Below are positions 24,705-33,210 of a stretch of DNA of 47,906 bases, in pieces. Source of the DNA: Flavobacteriaceae bacterium (lineage in GTDB: Bacteria; Bacteroidota; Bacteroidia; Flavobacteriales; Flavobacteriaceae); assembly GCA_028277085.1 (NCBI GenBank), contig JANQHL010000201.1, positions 1 through 47,906 of the forward strand, written 5' to 3'. The position numbers were made by a program, and so were the translations under genes. How positions within the stretch are numbered: the first letter of the stretch is position 1; the number at the start of each line of letters is the position of its first letter. The notes beneath the pieces are model-generated. The model was not told the origin of the DNA, did no database searches, and was given only the letters and a program-made list of their open reading frames with translations.

Positions 24705-25780
24705 TGCGCCTTTATGAATACATTAAAGGACTATTTAGGAACAAGGAAAAGCCTGTTTCTCTGGAGGGTTTAGAGGGGGTACAAAAGGCAGATGCTTTAT
24801 TGCATAACCTCATCGCGGAGCATAAGATCCCGGGAATGGCAGTAACTATTCTCCGGAAGGGGAAAACAGTACTCGAAAAGGGATATGGTTATGCTGATAT
24901 CGAAAAAAGGATTGGGGTGAATCCCCAACAAACCGTTTTTCGAATCGCCAGTATCTCCAAATGCATTACTGCACTGGCGTTGGGCAAAATGGTTGAGGAA
25001 GGTATGCTGAACTGGGATAGCTCTCTCTATGATTACGTACCTTATTTCCCAAGGAAAGCTTTTGATTTTACGTTACGCCAGTTGGCAGGGCATACCGCAG
25101 GAATACGAGGGTATCGCGGAAAGGAATATGGTTTAAATCACGACTTTTCCATTAAGGACAGTATTGCAGTTTTTGAGGAAGACCCTTTGCTTTTTGAACC
25201 TGGAAAGGGATATCTGTATAACAGCTTCGACTTTGTACTGTTATCCCTGGCAATGCAGGAGGCTTCCGGGATGTCGTTTGAAGAATATGTTGAGGAAAAG
25301 GTACTCCTTCCTCTAGGAATGGAGCACACTTTTCCACCTAGTGAAGAGGAATTGTTATTTCGGGCAAAGCAAGGAATCTCATCTGCCAAATGGTATACTA
25401 GACAAAAGGGTTTTAGAGAAGCTATGCCGGTAAACAATTTTTACAAACTTGCCGGAGGGGGGTATTTATCGACAAGTAAGGATATTGCCAGAATGGGTGA
25501 GGCCATTCTGGAGCAACAACTACTCACACATGAAACCTATAACCAATTACTCTCTTCACAACACGTTAACGGAAAACCAACCTATTACGGTTTAGGGTTT
25601 CAGGTAAGCCAGGATGTCCGTGGTAGGGCATTTGTGGGTCATGTGGGGAATAGTATAGGCGCCTATACTAACTTTTTTGTATACCCGGAAGAACAGTTAG
25701 TAGCGACAATTCTAATTAATTGTACCGATCCTAAGATACAGCAGCAATTGGATGAGGTTATTACTTGCTTCAAAAAATGA
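24704..25780 (+). CDS. Beta-lactamase-fold serine hydrolase (class C family)
   Basis: The 358-residue enzyme is of the penicillin-binding/class C beta-lactamase family (Pfam Beta-lactamase). The catalytic S-x-x-K is SISK in FRIASISKCITALALGKMVEEG. The Tyr motif is YLYNSFDF, where YNS replaces the usual YSN. GHVGNSIGAYTNFF forms the third box. No clear signal peptide is visible. Such proteins are usually esterases or peptidases and not antibiotic-resistance enzymes. It is translationally coupled to the DUF2807 lipoprotein gene (TGATG). Confidence 0.88.
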   Translation: MRLYEYIKGLFRNKEKPVSLEGLEGVQKADALLHNLIAEHKIPGMAVTILRKGKTVLEKGYGYADIEKRIGVNPQQTVFRIASISKCITALALGKMVEEGMLNWDSSLYDYVPYFPRKAFDFTLRQLAGHTAGIRGYRGKEYGLNHDFSIKDSIAVFEEDPLLFEPGKGYLYNSFDFVLLSLAMQEASGMSFEEYVEEKVLLPLGMEHTFPPSEEELLFRAKQGISSAKWYTRQKGFREAMPVNNFYKLAGGGYLSTSKDIARMGEAILEQQLLTHETYNQLLSSQHVNGKPTYYGLGFQVSQDVRGRAFVGHVGNSIGAYTNFFVYPEEQLVATILINCTDPKIQQQLDEVITCFKK

Positions 25781-25872
25781 CCCGGCATGTTATAATCCGG
25801 GGTTAGCAAGATTCGGGTGTTTTTAGAGAAAAGGTTGCAATACTTTTACCATGTATTCAATACCGGATTACA

Positions 25873-26718
25873 ATGAAAACACAAGCGGAATATAATTTTG
25901 AAAGAATTGCAAAAGCTATAGGCTATTTATCTGAAAACTTCAAAGCCCAACCCAATCTCGAAGCGGTAGCAGAAAAAGTCCACTTAAGCCCATATCACTT
26001 CCAACGGCTATTCACAGACTGGGCTGGAGTAAGCCCAAAGAAGTTCCTGCAATTTATTAGTCTGTCGTATGCCAAGAAATTGCTCAGAGAAGATATGGCA
26101 AGCCTTTCGGCAACGAGTTATGAGACCGGGCTGTCAGGCTCTAGTAGGCTACACGACCTTTTTATCAATATAGAGGGCATGACCCCTGCTGAATACAAAA
26201 ACGGGGGAAAGCACCTTGTGATCAACTATAGTTTTGCGGATAGCCCATTCGGTACCATTTTGGTGGCTGCTACACCCAAAGGCATCTGTCATTTGACTTT
26301 TGCTGAGGAAACCCAAAGCGCACTGTTGGTATTGAAAGAGAAGTATCCGAACGCAAAATTGATTCAAAAGGTAGATGCTCATCAACAAAACGCCCTTTTT
26401 ATTTTTAGGCACGATTGGAGCAAGTTAAGCGAGATAAAGCTGCATTTAAAGGGTACGGATTTCCAATTAAAGGTTTGGGAGAGCTTGATCCGGGTTCCCT
26501 TGGGCAGGTTGGTAACGTACAAATCCATCGCGGCCCATATGGGAAAACCTAAAGCGTCCCGAGCGGTTGGTTCGGCTGTAGGGGCAAATCCGGTAGCCTT
26601 TTTAATTCCCTGTCACAGGGTAATACAATCAACAGGGTATTTTGGAGAATACCACTGGGGAGCAATCCGCAAAAAGGCGATGATAGGATGGGAAGCTTCG
26701 CGTTTAGCTGCCCACTAA
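25873..26718 (+). CDS. Ada-like AraC regulator / O6-methylguanine-DNA methyltransferase
   Basis: The 281-residue fusion has an N-terminal AraC helix-turn-helix region (NLEAVAEKVHLSPYHFQRLFTDWAGVSPKKFLQF) and a C-terminal alkyltransferase with the active-site PCHRV, preceded by the recognition helix region RVPLGRLVTYKSIA and KASRAVGSAVGANPVAF. It lacks the N-terminal zinc/methylphosphotriester domain of E. coli Ada. It repairs O6-methylguanine by transferring the methyl to its own cysteine and may regulate genes in response. It stands alone, 92 bases after the previous gene. Confidence 0.93.
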   Translation: MKTQAEYNFERIAKAIGYLSENFKAQPNLEAVAEKVHLSPYHFQRLFTDWAGVSPKKFLQFISLSYAKKLLREDMASLSATSYETGLSGSSRLHDLFINIEGMTPAEYKNGGKHLVINYSFADSPFGTILVAATPKGICHLTFAEETQSALLVLKEKYPNAKLIQKVDAHQQNALFIFRHDWSKLSEIKLHLKGTDFQLKVWESLIRVPLGRLVTYKSIAAHMGKPKASRAVGSAVGANPVAFLIPCHRVIQSTGYFGEYHWGAIRKKAMIGWEASRLAAH

Positions 26719-27065
26719 CCCTTCAAAAATCATTCAATTTTAATACGAGAAAAGGGTGTAAATGATCACACCATGACAAGTAGCGCCTTTTTCTGAAGAC
26801 AACATTATGTAACAATAACTAACAACAGATGGAATCAAAAGCACCTTTTGATAAGGTAGATCGGATGCATACCAGTCAATCCCCCTTCTTTGGCCAACCC
26901 TTAGAGCGAGTGGGAATCTTTAATGAAATAATTTCCCTTTAACTTTTATAGGATGTTGAATTTGGGAGAATAACATTTCAATGAGCTGATTGAAAATGCG
27001 TGCCTTACGGTTTTTACACTTGTGCGCTTTTCAAATTTTATGGAACTTTAGCTAAAATCGGTACG
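26719..27065. other. Intergenic region with one doubtful short ORF
   Basis: The 347-base gap has no recognisable gene. A 37-codon frame (26829-26942, + strand, beginning MESKAPFDKVDRMH) is open, but it has no known motif and only modest start context; it could be a small protein, a gene remnant or chance. The right end holds the likely promoter of the next gene. No terminator or repeat stood out. Confidence 0.3.
27020..27051 (+). promoter_or_regulatory. Possible promoter of the LuxR-type regulator
   Basis: TTG (27020-27022), 21 bases, then AACTTTAG (27044-27051), an imperfect TAnnTTTG. Transcription would begin just before GTG 27066, which supports that start over the longer frame from 27000. 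Confidence 0.3.
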
Positions 27066-27788
27066 GTGCGATTGCTAAAAAACGTTTTGATCTTCGGTTT
27101 GCTTTTAATGGGGTACCCCGCTTTGGGGCAATCCAAGACTGCTGTTTTTCCGGTTGGTGAAATACACAAGGATTCCGGATTTACGGAAATGTCCGTTGCC
27201 GAATGGAAAAAGTTCAGGGACTTTGAGAAGAAATTAGCACTGACACCCATTGTCCAATCCCAACAGCGAGATCAGTTACGGGCTTATACCCGGGATTCCT
27301 TGCGTATACTTGAGGTAAAGCTGATGGCGGTTAAACTTTTGGAAGAAAAAAAGTTATTAGACATGGACGTGGTAGAAAATCCAACCTACTATCGTACGCT
27401 GCTTGTAGAACTTCGCGAAAGTAGCATACCCCAGGCGGAATACCGCTTCTTGGAGGAGAAAATGGCCTTTGTGAATCAAGGGGCAATGGAGAAAAAGCTG
27501 GGACAGAATAGAATCATCATCCTCGCATTGGGGAGCTTATGTATACTGTTATTGTTTTTTGCGTTTCACATAAAAGCGGCCCGAAAAAGTACTCCGCTTC
27601 CCGAACTTAGCAAGCAAGAGGTGACAGTACGGGACCTTATTTTGCAAGGCAAAACCAATAAAGAAATTGCCAATGAGCTTTTTATTAGTCTTAGTACGGT
27701 AAAGACGCATATCACTAACCTTTACGGAAAATTGAATATCACGAACCGGCAGGAGTTGTTGCAAAAACATACGGGTACTAGCACCTAA
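27066..27788 (+). CDS. Membrane-anchored LuxR-type HTH regulator
   Basis: From GTG 27066 the 240-residue product has a signal peptide or first membrane anchor (LKNVLIFGLLLMGYPALGQ) and about 130 residues of charged, helical, presumably periplasmic sequence. A clear transmembrane segment (IIILALGSLCILLLFFAFHI) follows, and then a cytoplasmic LuxR/GerE helix-turn-helix: LSKQEVTVRDLILQGKTNKE, IANELFISLSTVKTHITNLY, GKLNITNRQELL. There is no receiver domain or kinase partner nearby, so it looks like a one-component sensor that carries an outside signal directly to DNA. The frame extends to a GTG at 27000, but that adds residues before the signal peptide. Its target genes are unknown. Confidence 0.85.
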   Translation: MRLLKNVLIFGLLLMGYPALGQSKTAVFPVGEIHKDSGFTEMSVAEWKKFRDFEKKLALTPIVQSQQRDQLRAYTRDSLRILEVKLMAVKLLEEKKLLDMDVVENPTYYRTLLVELRESSIPQAEYRFLEEKMAFVNQGAMEKKLGQNRIIILALGSLCILLLFFAFHIKAARKSTPLPELSKQEVTVRDLILQGKTNKEIANELFISLSTVKTHITNLYGKLNITNRQELLQKHTGTST

Positions 27789-27853
27789 TTCAGACCCTAT
27801 TCTACCGTTGCTTTTTTTCAATTAATTAGTCCTTTGTTTCAAAACATTGCAAA

Positions 27854-30800
27854 ATGGCCAAGCGTTTTGAACAATGGAACAAGGGTATCGGATGGGGAGT
27901 TTTTAGTATCGCGTTGCTTACCTATTACTGTACAATGGCCCCCACAGTAAGCTTTTGGGATTCCGGAGAATATATTGCAACATCAGCGAAACTTGAAATA
28001 GCCCATCCTCCGGGTGCGCCTTTATTTCAACTTATTGGGGCCTGTTTTGCGCTAATTGCTTCAGAAAAGACTCAAATCGCTAAAATGATCAACTTTGTCT
28101 CGGTGATCGCAAGCTCCTTTACTATTCTTTTCTTATACTGGACACTGGTACGGGTATTGCGAAAGTTAGGGGGTAATGCTGTCGAAGAAGACACTTTTAA
28201 AACCCTAACCATTCTGGGTAGTGCCTTGGTAGGTGCGCTGGCATTTACATTTTCAGATAGTTTTTGGTTCAACGCTGTGGAGACGGAAGTTTATGCTATG
28301 GCAAGCTTTATCATGGCGCTACTGCTTTGGTTGGGCCTTAAATGGACGGAAGACCTTCAAGATACTAATAAACACAGGTTGTTGTTGCTTATCGCCTTTA
28401 TAATTGGGCTGACCTTTGGGGTACAGTTCATGGGTTTTTTGGCTATTCCCTCTATTGTACTCTTGTATTGTTTTAAGCGCTATCCCAATATCACAGTAAA
28501 AAACTTTATCATCTTCAATCTGGTTGGAATGGGAGTATTGGTGGTGGTATTTAAGTTTTCCCTTACCTATATTCTAAAGATTTTTGGTTGGGGAGAGCTC
28601 TTTTTTGTTAATACCTTGGGAATGCCCTTTAATTCAGGGACCATCGGTGTTGGAATAGTATTCCTATTGGGTTTTGGACTACTTATCTGGTATACCCAAA
28701 AAAAGGGCCTTCACAGGCTGAATACCTTTCTTTTATGCAGTGTCTTCCTGTTTCTTGGATTTTCTACCTGGTTAATGCTTCCGATTCGGGCTAATGCCCA
28801 TGTAGCTATTAATGAAAATGATCCTTCGGATGCGCGTACTTTATTGGCGTACTACAATCGGGAACAATATCCAAAACTCAGTCCATTTTATGGCGCATAT
28901 TATTCCGATAGGTTTGCTCCCTCTGGGGGTAAGAAGGACGAAAATCCAAAGTATGAGCAGGACAAACAGCTCAAAAAGTACATCATTGTGAATCCATACA
29001 AGGATGCCCTGGAAAAGTCCAACCCAGAGCATACGGGGTGGTTACCCAGAATGTGGAACTACGAAGATGCCGAAAATTATATGCAACATTTTGGCCTGCT
29101 GGACTTTACCATCCGACCCGAATACTCAGGGAACCAGGAATTACGACGTGAAGTCGAAAAGATTAGGCAAGCGGTTGTCCAGCAAGAACTGGGAACGGAA
29201 AACTATATCCGATTTCTGGAGGGTTTTGGTGAATACATCACGGTAGCACCACCTTCTATTTGGGATAATCTAAGGTATTTGTTTCAGTATCAATGGGGCT
29301 ATATGTACTGGCGGTATTTCATGTGGAATTTTTCCGGGAGACAAGATGATATCCAAGGACACTATGACAATCACGGGAATTGGCTGAGCGGGATTGGTTT
29401 TCTGGATAGTCTGCGTTTAGGGGGCCAGGAAAACCTACCGTTCGAAAAGCTTCAAAACAAAGGTCGCAATACCTACTATTGTTTCCCCTTGCTCTTTGGT
29501 GTCTTGGGGTTTTTGTTTATGGCTACAACAAGGCCGAAGCTTTTTTGGGTACTTCTTGTGTTTTTCCTTCTCGCGGGTCTAGGGATTCAATTCTACACCA
29601 ATCCCAGTATGTTTCAACCCAGGGAAAGGGACTATGCTTTGGTCGGGTCTTTTTACATTTTTTCTATTTGGATAGGCGTAGGGGTATTTGGACTCATCCA
29701 GTTGGTAAAGCGTTTTGTGCCCAATAAGGTTGCTTCAATAGCGAGCCTACTGGGTAGTCTGGTTCTGGTACCGCTCTTAATGGCTTTTCAAAACTGGGAC
29801 GATCACGATCGCTCTGATCGGTTTACCGCAAGGGCGTCGGCCAAAGCCTATCTGGATTCTACCCAACAGAATGCAGGAGCTATACTATTTACCATCGGTG
29901 ACAACGATAATTTTCCGCTTTGGTATGTACAGGAAGTAGAGGAATATAGAACAGATGTGCGGGTAATAGTAACGGGATATTTTGCTACAGACTGGTATAT
30001 TGATCAGATGAAAAGGAGATCGTATGAAAGTGCGCCCATACCGTCACAATTAAAGCACGAGCAATACCGCTATGGAACCAGGGATGTGGTGTATTATCAA
30101 AATAGGACGGATAAGCGTTGGGATATTAAGGATTTTATGGATTGGATGGCTAGTGATGACCCCAAAACCAAATTAGGGCACGTGTTGAAACTAAGAGGTT
30201 TGGATCCCAATGAATATCCGGAAGGGATCCGAAATGCACAGTATTACCCCACCCACAAACTTCGTATTCCGGTAAATAAAGAAAACGTACTGAAAAACGG
30301 ATTGGTTAAAATGAAAGATACTGCTTTGATCGAAGAGCATATTGACATAGATATTCCGCAATCGTATTTAACCAAAAACCGACTGATGATGCTGGATGTT
30401 CTGGCAAACAATGATTGGGAACGCCCTATTTATTTTTCGGGCGGGAGTTTTGATGATGCCGAATACATATGGATGAAAGAGTATCTGCAGTTGGATGGCC
30501 TCGTGTATAAGTTGGTTCCCATTCGCACAAGCAATGAGAATCCTCTGGATATGGGAAGAATTGACACGGATTTAATGTATGACATTGTTAAAAAATGGGA
30601 TTGGGGAAATTCAGGGAACCCGAAGGTCTATCACGATCCACAAACCAGAAAACAATTTGGCGTCGCATTCCGGCTTAACCTGGCGCGCCTTGTAGAAGCA
30701 CTGATTAAAGAGGATAAGATCACCGGGGCCAGGGAAATTCTTGATATAGCGGAAACCAATATTCCTTTTGAAAACTATGGGTATTATGCTTTTCAAGAAC

Positions 30801-31102
30801 CATTTTTGGAAAGTTACCTTAAAATAGGGGAAGATGACAAGGCCTGGAACCTTTACCGAAGGTTGAAAAGAGTCTACAATGATAGGTTGGATTATTATTC
30901 GGACTTATCCCTGGAGGAGCAACATCTCCGGATCAATAGTATCCTCTCAGACCTGGAGGCCTATCAAAGAACAATAGATATCCTATCGAAATATGCCACT
31001 GAAGCCCTGGTACAAATGGAACTAGATAGTTTCAATGCGTTACTCATGAGGTTCTCCCAGTGGGTTGCCATAGAAGAGCAACCTATCCCGTCAATTCCGT
31101 AA
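27854..31102 (+). CDS. DUF2723 family integral membrane protein (GT-C glycosyltransferase-like)
   Basis: The 1082-residue protein has about ten transmembrane helices in its N-terminal half, beginning SIALLTYYCTMAPTVSFWDS and continuing EYIATSAKLEIAHPPGAPLF, the signature of DUF2723. The acidic DSGEY in the first extracytoplasmic loop resembles the catalytic loop of GT-C glycosyltransferases such as protein O-mannosyltransferases. The C-terminal half is soluble and ends in TPR-like helices (KITGAREILDIAETNIP, KAWNLYRRLKRVY). Cell-envelope or protein glycosylation is the likely role, but the donor and acceptor are unknown. Its last 20 bases overlap the end of gldA on the opposite strand. Confidence 0.88.
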   Translation: MAKRFEQWNKGIGWGVFSIALLTYYCTMAPTVSFWDSGEYIATSAKLEIAHPPGAPLFQLIGACFALIASEKTQIAKMINFVSVIASSFTILFLYWTLVRVLRKLGGNAVEEDTFKTLTILGSALVGALAFTFSDSFWFNAVETEVYAMASFIMALLLWLGLKWTEDLQDTNKHRLLLLIAFIIGLTFGVQFMGFLAIPSIVLLYCFKRYPNITVKNFIIFNLVGMGVLVVVFKFSLTYILKIFGWGELFFVNTLGMPFNSGTIGVGIVFLLGFGLLIWYTQKKGLHRLNTFLLCSVFLFLGFSTWLMLPIRANAHVAINENDPSDARTLLAYYNREQYPKLSPFYGAYYSDRFAPSGGKKDENPKYEQDKQLKKYIIVNPYKDALEKSNPEHTGWLPRMWNYEDAENYMQHFGLLDFTIRPEYSGNQELRREVEKIRQAVVQQELGTENYIRFLEGFGEYITVAPPSIWDNLRYLFQYQWGYMYWRYFMWNFSGRQDDIQGHYDNHGNWLSGIGFLDSLRLGGQENLPFEKLQNKGRNTYYCFPLLFGVLGFLFMATTRPKLFWVLLVFFLLAGLGIQFYTNPSMFQPRERDYALVGSFYIFSIWIGVGVFGLIQLVKRFVPNKVASIASLLGSLVLVPLLMAFQNWDDHDRSDRFTARASAKAYLDSTQQNAGAILFTIGDNDNFPLWYVQEVEEYRTDVRVIVTGYFATDWYIDQMKRRSYESAPIPSQLKHEQYRYGTRDVVYYQNRTDKRWDIKDFMDWMASDDPKTKLGHVLKLRGLDPNEYPEGIRNAQYYPTHKLRIPVNKENVLKNGLVKMKDTALIEEHIDIDIPQSYLTKNRLMMLDVLANNDWERPIYFSGGSFDDAEYIWMKEYLQLDGLVYKLVPIRTSNENPLDMGRIDTDLMYDIVKKWDWGNSGNPKVYHDPQTRKQFGVAFRLNLARLVEALIKEDKITGAREILDIAETNIPFENYGYYAFQEPFLESYLKIGEDDKAWNLYRRLKRVYNDRLDYYSDLSLEEQHLRINSILSDLEAYQRTIDILSKYATEALVQMELDSFNALLMRFSQWVAIEEQPIPSIP

Positions 31103-31976
31103 ATAGGCTTTCCAAATTTTTATTCTTGCGACTCAGTTGCAGTGTTTTCAGTTGGTTATCATGGGCGAAGTCAAAGACATTGGAACGCATATCCTTATCC
31201 GTTCCAAAGGTGATTTCGTAGACAAAACCCCCTGTATTTTTAACAGCGGTCACATGAGGTAACTGGCGCAATAATACCTCTTCCACACGATAGTCAAATT
31301 CTACTTCTATAATTTGTTCTTCGGTTTGCCGTAGTTCCTCTAATTTTTTGTCCGCAACAATTGCCCCTTGATTAATGATAATTACCCGGTCACAAACGGC
31401 CTCCACCTCTTTCATGATATGGGTGGATAACAAAATAGTTTTTTCTCGACCAATTTCGCGGATAAGTTTTCGTATTTCAATCAACTGATTGGGATCTAAG
31501 CCGGTCGTGGGTTCATCTAAGATTAGAACGTCCGGTTCGTGCAGCAATGTAGCGGCCAATCCTACCCGCTGGCGGTATCCCTTGGAAAGCTGCCCTATCT
31601 TTTTACCAGCCTCAGGAGTCAATCCTGTTTGTACAATAACCTCAGCAATACGTTTTTTGGGAACGTTGTAAGCCCGGGCATTGAACAATAGGTATTCTTT
31701 TACATACATTTCCAGATAAAGGGGGTTGTGTTCAGGTAAATACCCTATACTTCGCTGTACTTTCCTTGGCTGTGTAACAACATCAAAACCATTCACGCTG
31801 GCATCTCCGGAATCTGCTTTATAATAAGTAGTTAAGATGCGCATCATAGTAGACTTTCCGGCACCATTGGGACCTAGGAACCCCACTATCTCTCCTTTAT
31901 TGATCGCAAAAGAAACCGCTTGTAATGCCTTTTGTTGGCCAAAGGTCTTGGTAATATCACTTACAATGATGGACAT
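31083..31976 (-). CDS. gldA: Gliding-motility ABC transporter ATPase GldA
   Basis: The 297-residue ATP-binding subunit has Walker A GPNGAGKST, the Q-loop region GYLPEHNPLYLEMYVKEYL, signature LSKGYRQRVGLA, Walker B VLILDEPTTGLDP, and switch His in LLSTHIMKEVEAVCDRVI, followed by a C-terminal extension. It matches GldA, which with GldF and GldG forms an ABC transporter needed for gliding in some Flavobacteria. gldF/gldG are not in the window, as is usual. It is the only convincing minus-strand gene apart from a small secreted protein, and it converges with the DUF2723 gene with a 20-base overlap of the 3' ends. Confidence 0.92.
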   Translation of the reverse strand: MSIIVSDITKTFGQQKALQAVSFAINKGEIVGFLGPNGAGKSTMMRILTTYYKADSGDASVNGFDVVTQPRKVQRSIGYLPEHNPLYLEMYVKEYLLFNARAYNVPKKRIAEVIVQTGLTPEAGKKIGQLSKGYRQRVGLAATLLHEPDVLILDEPTTGLDPNQLIEIRKLIREIGREKTILLSTHIMKEVEAVCDRVIIINQGAIVADKKLEELRQTEEQIIEVEFDYRVEEVLLRQLPHVTAVKNTGGFVYEITFGTDKDMRSNVFDFAHDNQLKTLQLSRKNKNLESLFTELTG

Positions 31977-31993
31977 TCTTGCAGATTTGGCTT

Positions 31994-32001
31994 CAAAAAT
32001 A
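31994..32001 (-). promoter_or_regulatory. gldA -7 element
   Basis: On the minus strand this reads TATTTTTG, a perfect TAnnTTTG, 17 bases before the gldA start codon. No clear -33 TTG was found at the right spacing. Confidence 0.45.
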
Positions 32002-32200
32002 GAGATTTCTCACAGGTTCCGGATAGCGATAGTGGTGAGTTTGAAATGGCAGACCAGAATTTACCGTTTTTTGGAGTGAAGTTTGGCATAGTAAGAGGAA
32101 ACCAATAAATTGGATATTGGAAATAATCATAACAAAAAAGGAACAAATTCCTTCAGAATCCGATGATTTTTCTAAAAATCAAAAAAATTTAAAGAATAGT

Positions 32201-32231
32201 TTTGAATTTTCAACAGAATAGCTAATCTTAG
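32201..32231 (+). promoter_or_regulatory. Promoter of the aromatic amino acid operon
   Basis: TTTG (32201-32204), 18 bases, then TAATCTTAG (32223-32231), close to TAnnTTTG. Transcription would start at about 32238, a few bases before the leader peptide ATG. The rest of the gap from 31977 is AT-rich and holds only the gldA promoter and a fragment of a dispersed repeat. Confidence 0.5.
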
Positions 32232-32248
32232 CCTTGAATTACAGGATT

Positions 32249-32320
32249 ATGAAAAGAGTATATTTCTGGAACGCTTTTTACTACTACTTCTTTTTTCAAA
32301 GAGGTAAGGGGCTGTTCTAG
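32249..32320 (+). CDS. Aromatic-rich leader peptide of the phe/tyr operon
   Basis: A 23-codon frame (ATG 32249, TAG 32318-32320) encodes a peptide in which 11 residues are aromatic: six Phe, four Tyr and one Trp. They include YFW at 5-7 and the continuous run FYYYFFF at 10-16. It lies directly between a promoter and a strong terminator in front of pheA. Such a peptide has no structural role; its translation senses charged Phe- and Tyr-tRNA. When the ribosome stalls in the aromatic run, the GGGGC at 32308-32312 stays free to pair with the terminator's left arm. When it reaches the stop codon it covers that segment, so the terminator forms. CAGGA lies upstream of the ATG. Confidence 0.88.
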   Translation: MKRVYFWNAFYYYFFFQRGKGLF

Positions 32321-32376
32321 GATATATTATCGATAAGAAACTTAAGGTCCCGACGTGTTTTCGGGGCTTTTTTTTT
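32308..32376 (+). terminator. Attenuator: antiterminator/terminator pair before pheA
   Basis: The terminator is GTCCCGA (32347-32353), a 7-base loop, TCGGGGC (32361-32367) and nine T residues (32368-32376); pheA starts three bases later. The antiterminator candidate is GGGGC (32308-32312), inside leader codons 20-22, which can pair with GTCCC (32347-32351). The same GGGGCT sequence occurs in the leader and in the terminator's right arm, so the two compete for one partner. The arrangement is that of classical amino-acid attenuation. Confidence 0.85.
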
Positions 32377-32379
32377 GGA

Positions 32380-33210
32380 ATGAAGTTAAAAGTAGCCATA
32401 CAGGGAATACAAGGAAGCAATCACCATCAGGTAGCTCAAGAGTACTTTGGAGCGGATATTGATTTGGTGGAATGCCTTTCTTTCGATAATCTGATCGATC
32501 ATCTTTTGGAAGGAACTGCAGACAAGGGCGTAATGGCCATTGAGAACTCTATTGCAGGTTCCATTATCCCCAATTACAATTTGGTGTGCCATAAGAAGTT
32601 GCATATCATAGGAGAGCACTATTTAAACATTCACCATAACCTTATGGTGTTAAAGGGACAAAAACTGCAGGACATAAAAGAAGTGCGGACGCATCCCATG
32701 GCCCTTTTGCAATGCATGGAGTATCTAAAACAGTTTCCACATCTGAAACTGGTCGAGGATGCAGATACTGCCGAAACGGCTAAGAAAATACAGCAGGATC
32801 GTTTGCCACATATAGCAGCAATTGCTCCTAAGGCTGCGGCTGAGCTTTACGATTTGGATATCGTTGCAGCCGAAATACAAACCATTAAAAACAATGCTAC
32901 GCGTTTTATCATTCTAAAAAGACAGAATAAGGTACTACCTAAAGAGGAGATCAATAAGGCATCCCTCCGATTTATAACGGATCATAAACGCGGTAGTTTA
33001 GCCACAGTGTTGAATGTGATGAGCGATTGCAATCTCAACCTTACCAAAATCCAATCCTTACCGGTAATAGAAACCCCTTGGAAGTATGCGTTCTTTGTCG
33101 ATGTTACTTTTGAGCAGTATGACCATTTTGCCAAAGCCAAATCGTTGTTGGAAATAATGTCCGAAGATTTTACCGTGCTAGGAGAATATAAAAATGCTTT
33201 GTTGCCATGA
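32380..33210 (+). CDS. pheA: Prephenate dehydratase (PheA)
   Basis: The 276-residue enzyme converts prephenate to phenylpyruvate. The catalytic domain has VAIQGIQGSNHHQVA, GVMAIENSIAGSIIPNY, the HPMALLQC segment and the catalytic NATRF. It lacks a fused chorismate mutase; that activity is carried by the last gene of the operon. A C-terminal ACT domain follows (GSLATVLNVMSDCNLNLTKI), in which the Phe-binding ESRP motif of well-studied enzymes reads QSLP, so feedback behaviour may differ. The gene starts right after the attenuator T-run, and its stop overlaps the next start as ATGA. Confidence 0.94.
   Translation: MKLKVAIQGIQGSNHHQVAQEYFGADIDLVECLSFDNLIDHLLEGTADKGVMAIENSIAGSIIPNYNLVCHKKLHIIGEHYLNIHHNLMVLKGQKLQDIKEVRTHPMALLQCMEYLKQFPHLKLVEDADTAETAKKIQQDRLPHIAAIAPKAAAELYDLDIVAAEIQTIKNNATRFIILKRQNKVLPKEEINKASLRFITDHKRGSLATVLNVMSDCNLNLTKIQSLPVIETPWKYAFFVDVTFEQYDHFAKAKSLLEIMSEDFTVLGEYKNALLP

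Noticed and set aside
24704-25780. Beta-lactamase-fold protein as an antibiotic-resistance gene
   Set aside because: The motifs are those of the broad serine hydrolase family, YSN is altered to YNS, and no resistance context is present.
25781-25806. CCCGG/CCGGG hairpin after the serine hydrolase as a terminator
   Set aside because: Only five base pairs and no T-run follow.
26829-26942. 37-codon ORF in the gap before the LuxR-type gene
   Set aside because: No motif, signal peptide or good start context; kept only as a note on the intergenic region, not as a gene.
31083-31102. 20-base overlap of DUF2723 and gldA ends as a regulatory antisense pair
   Set aside because: Short convergent 3' overlaps are common, and nothing else suggests control; both C-termini look normal.
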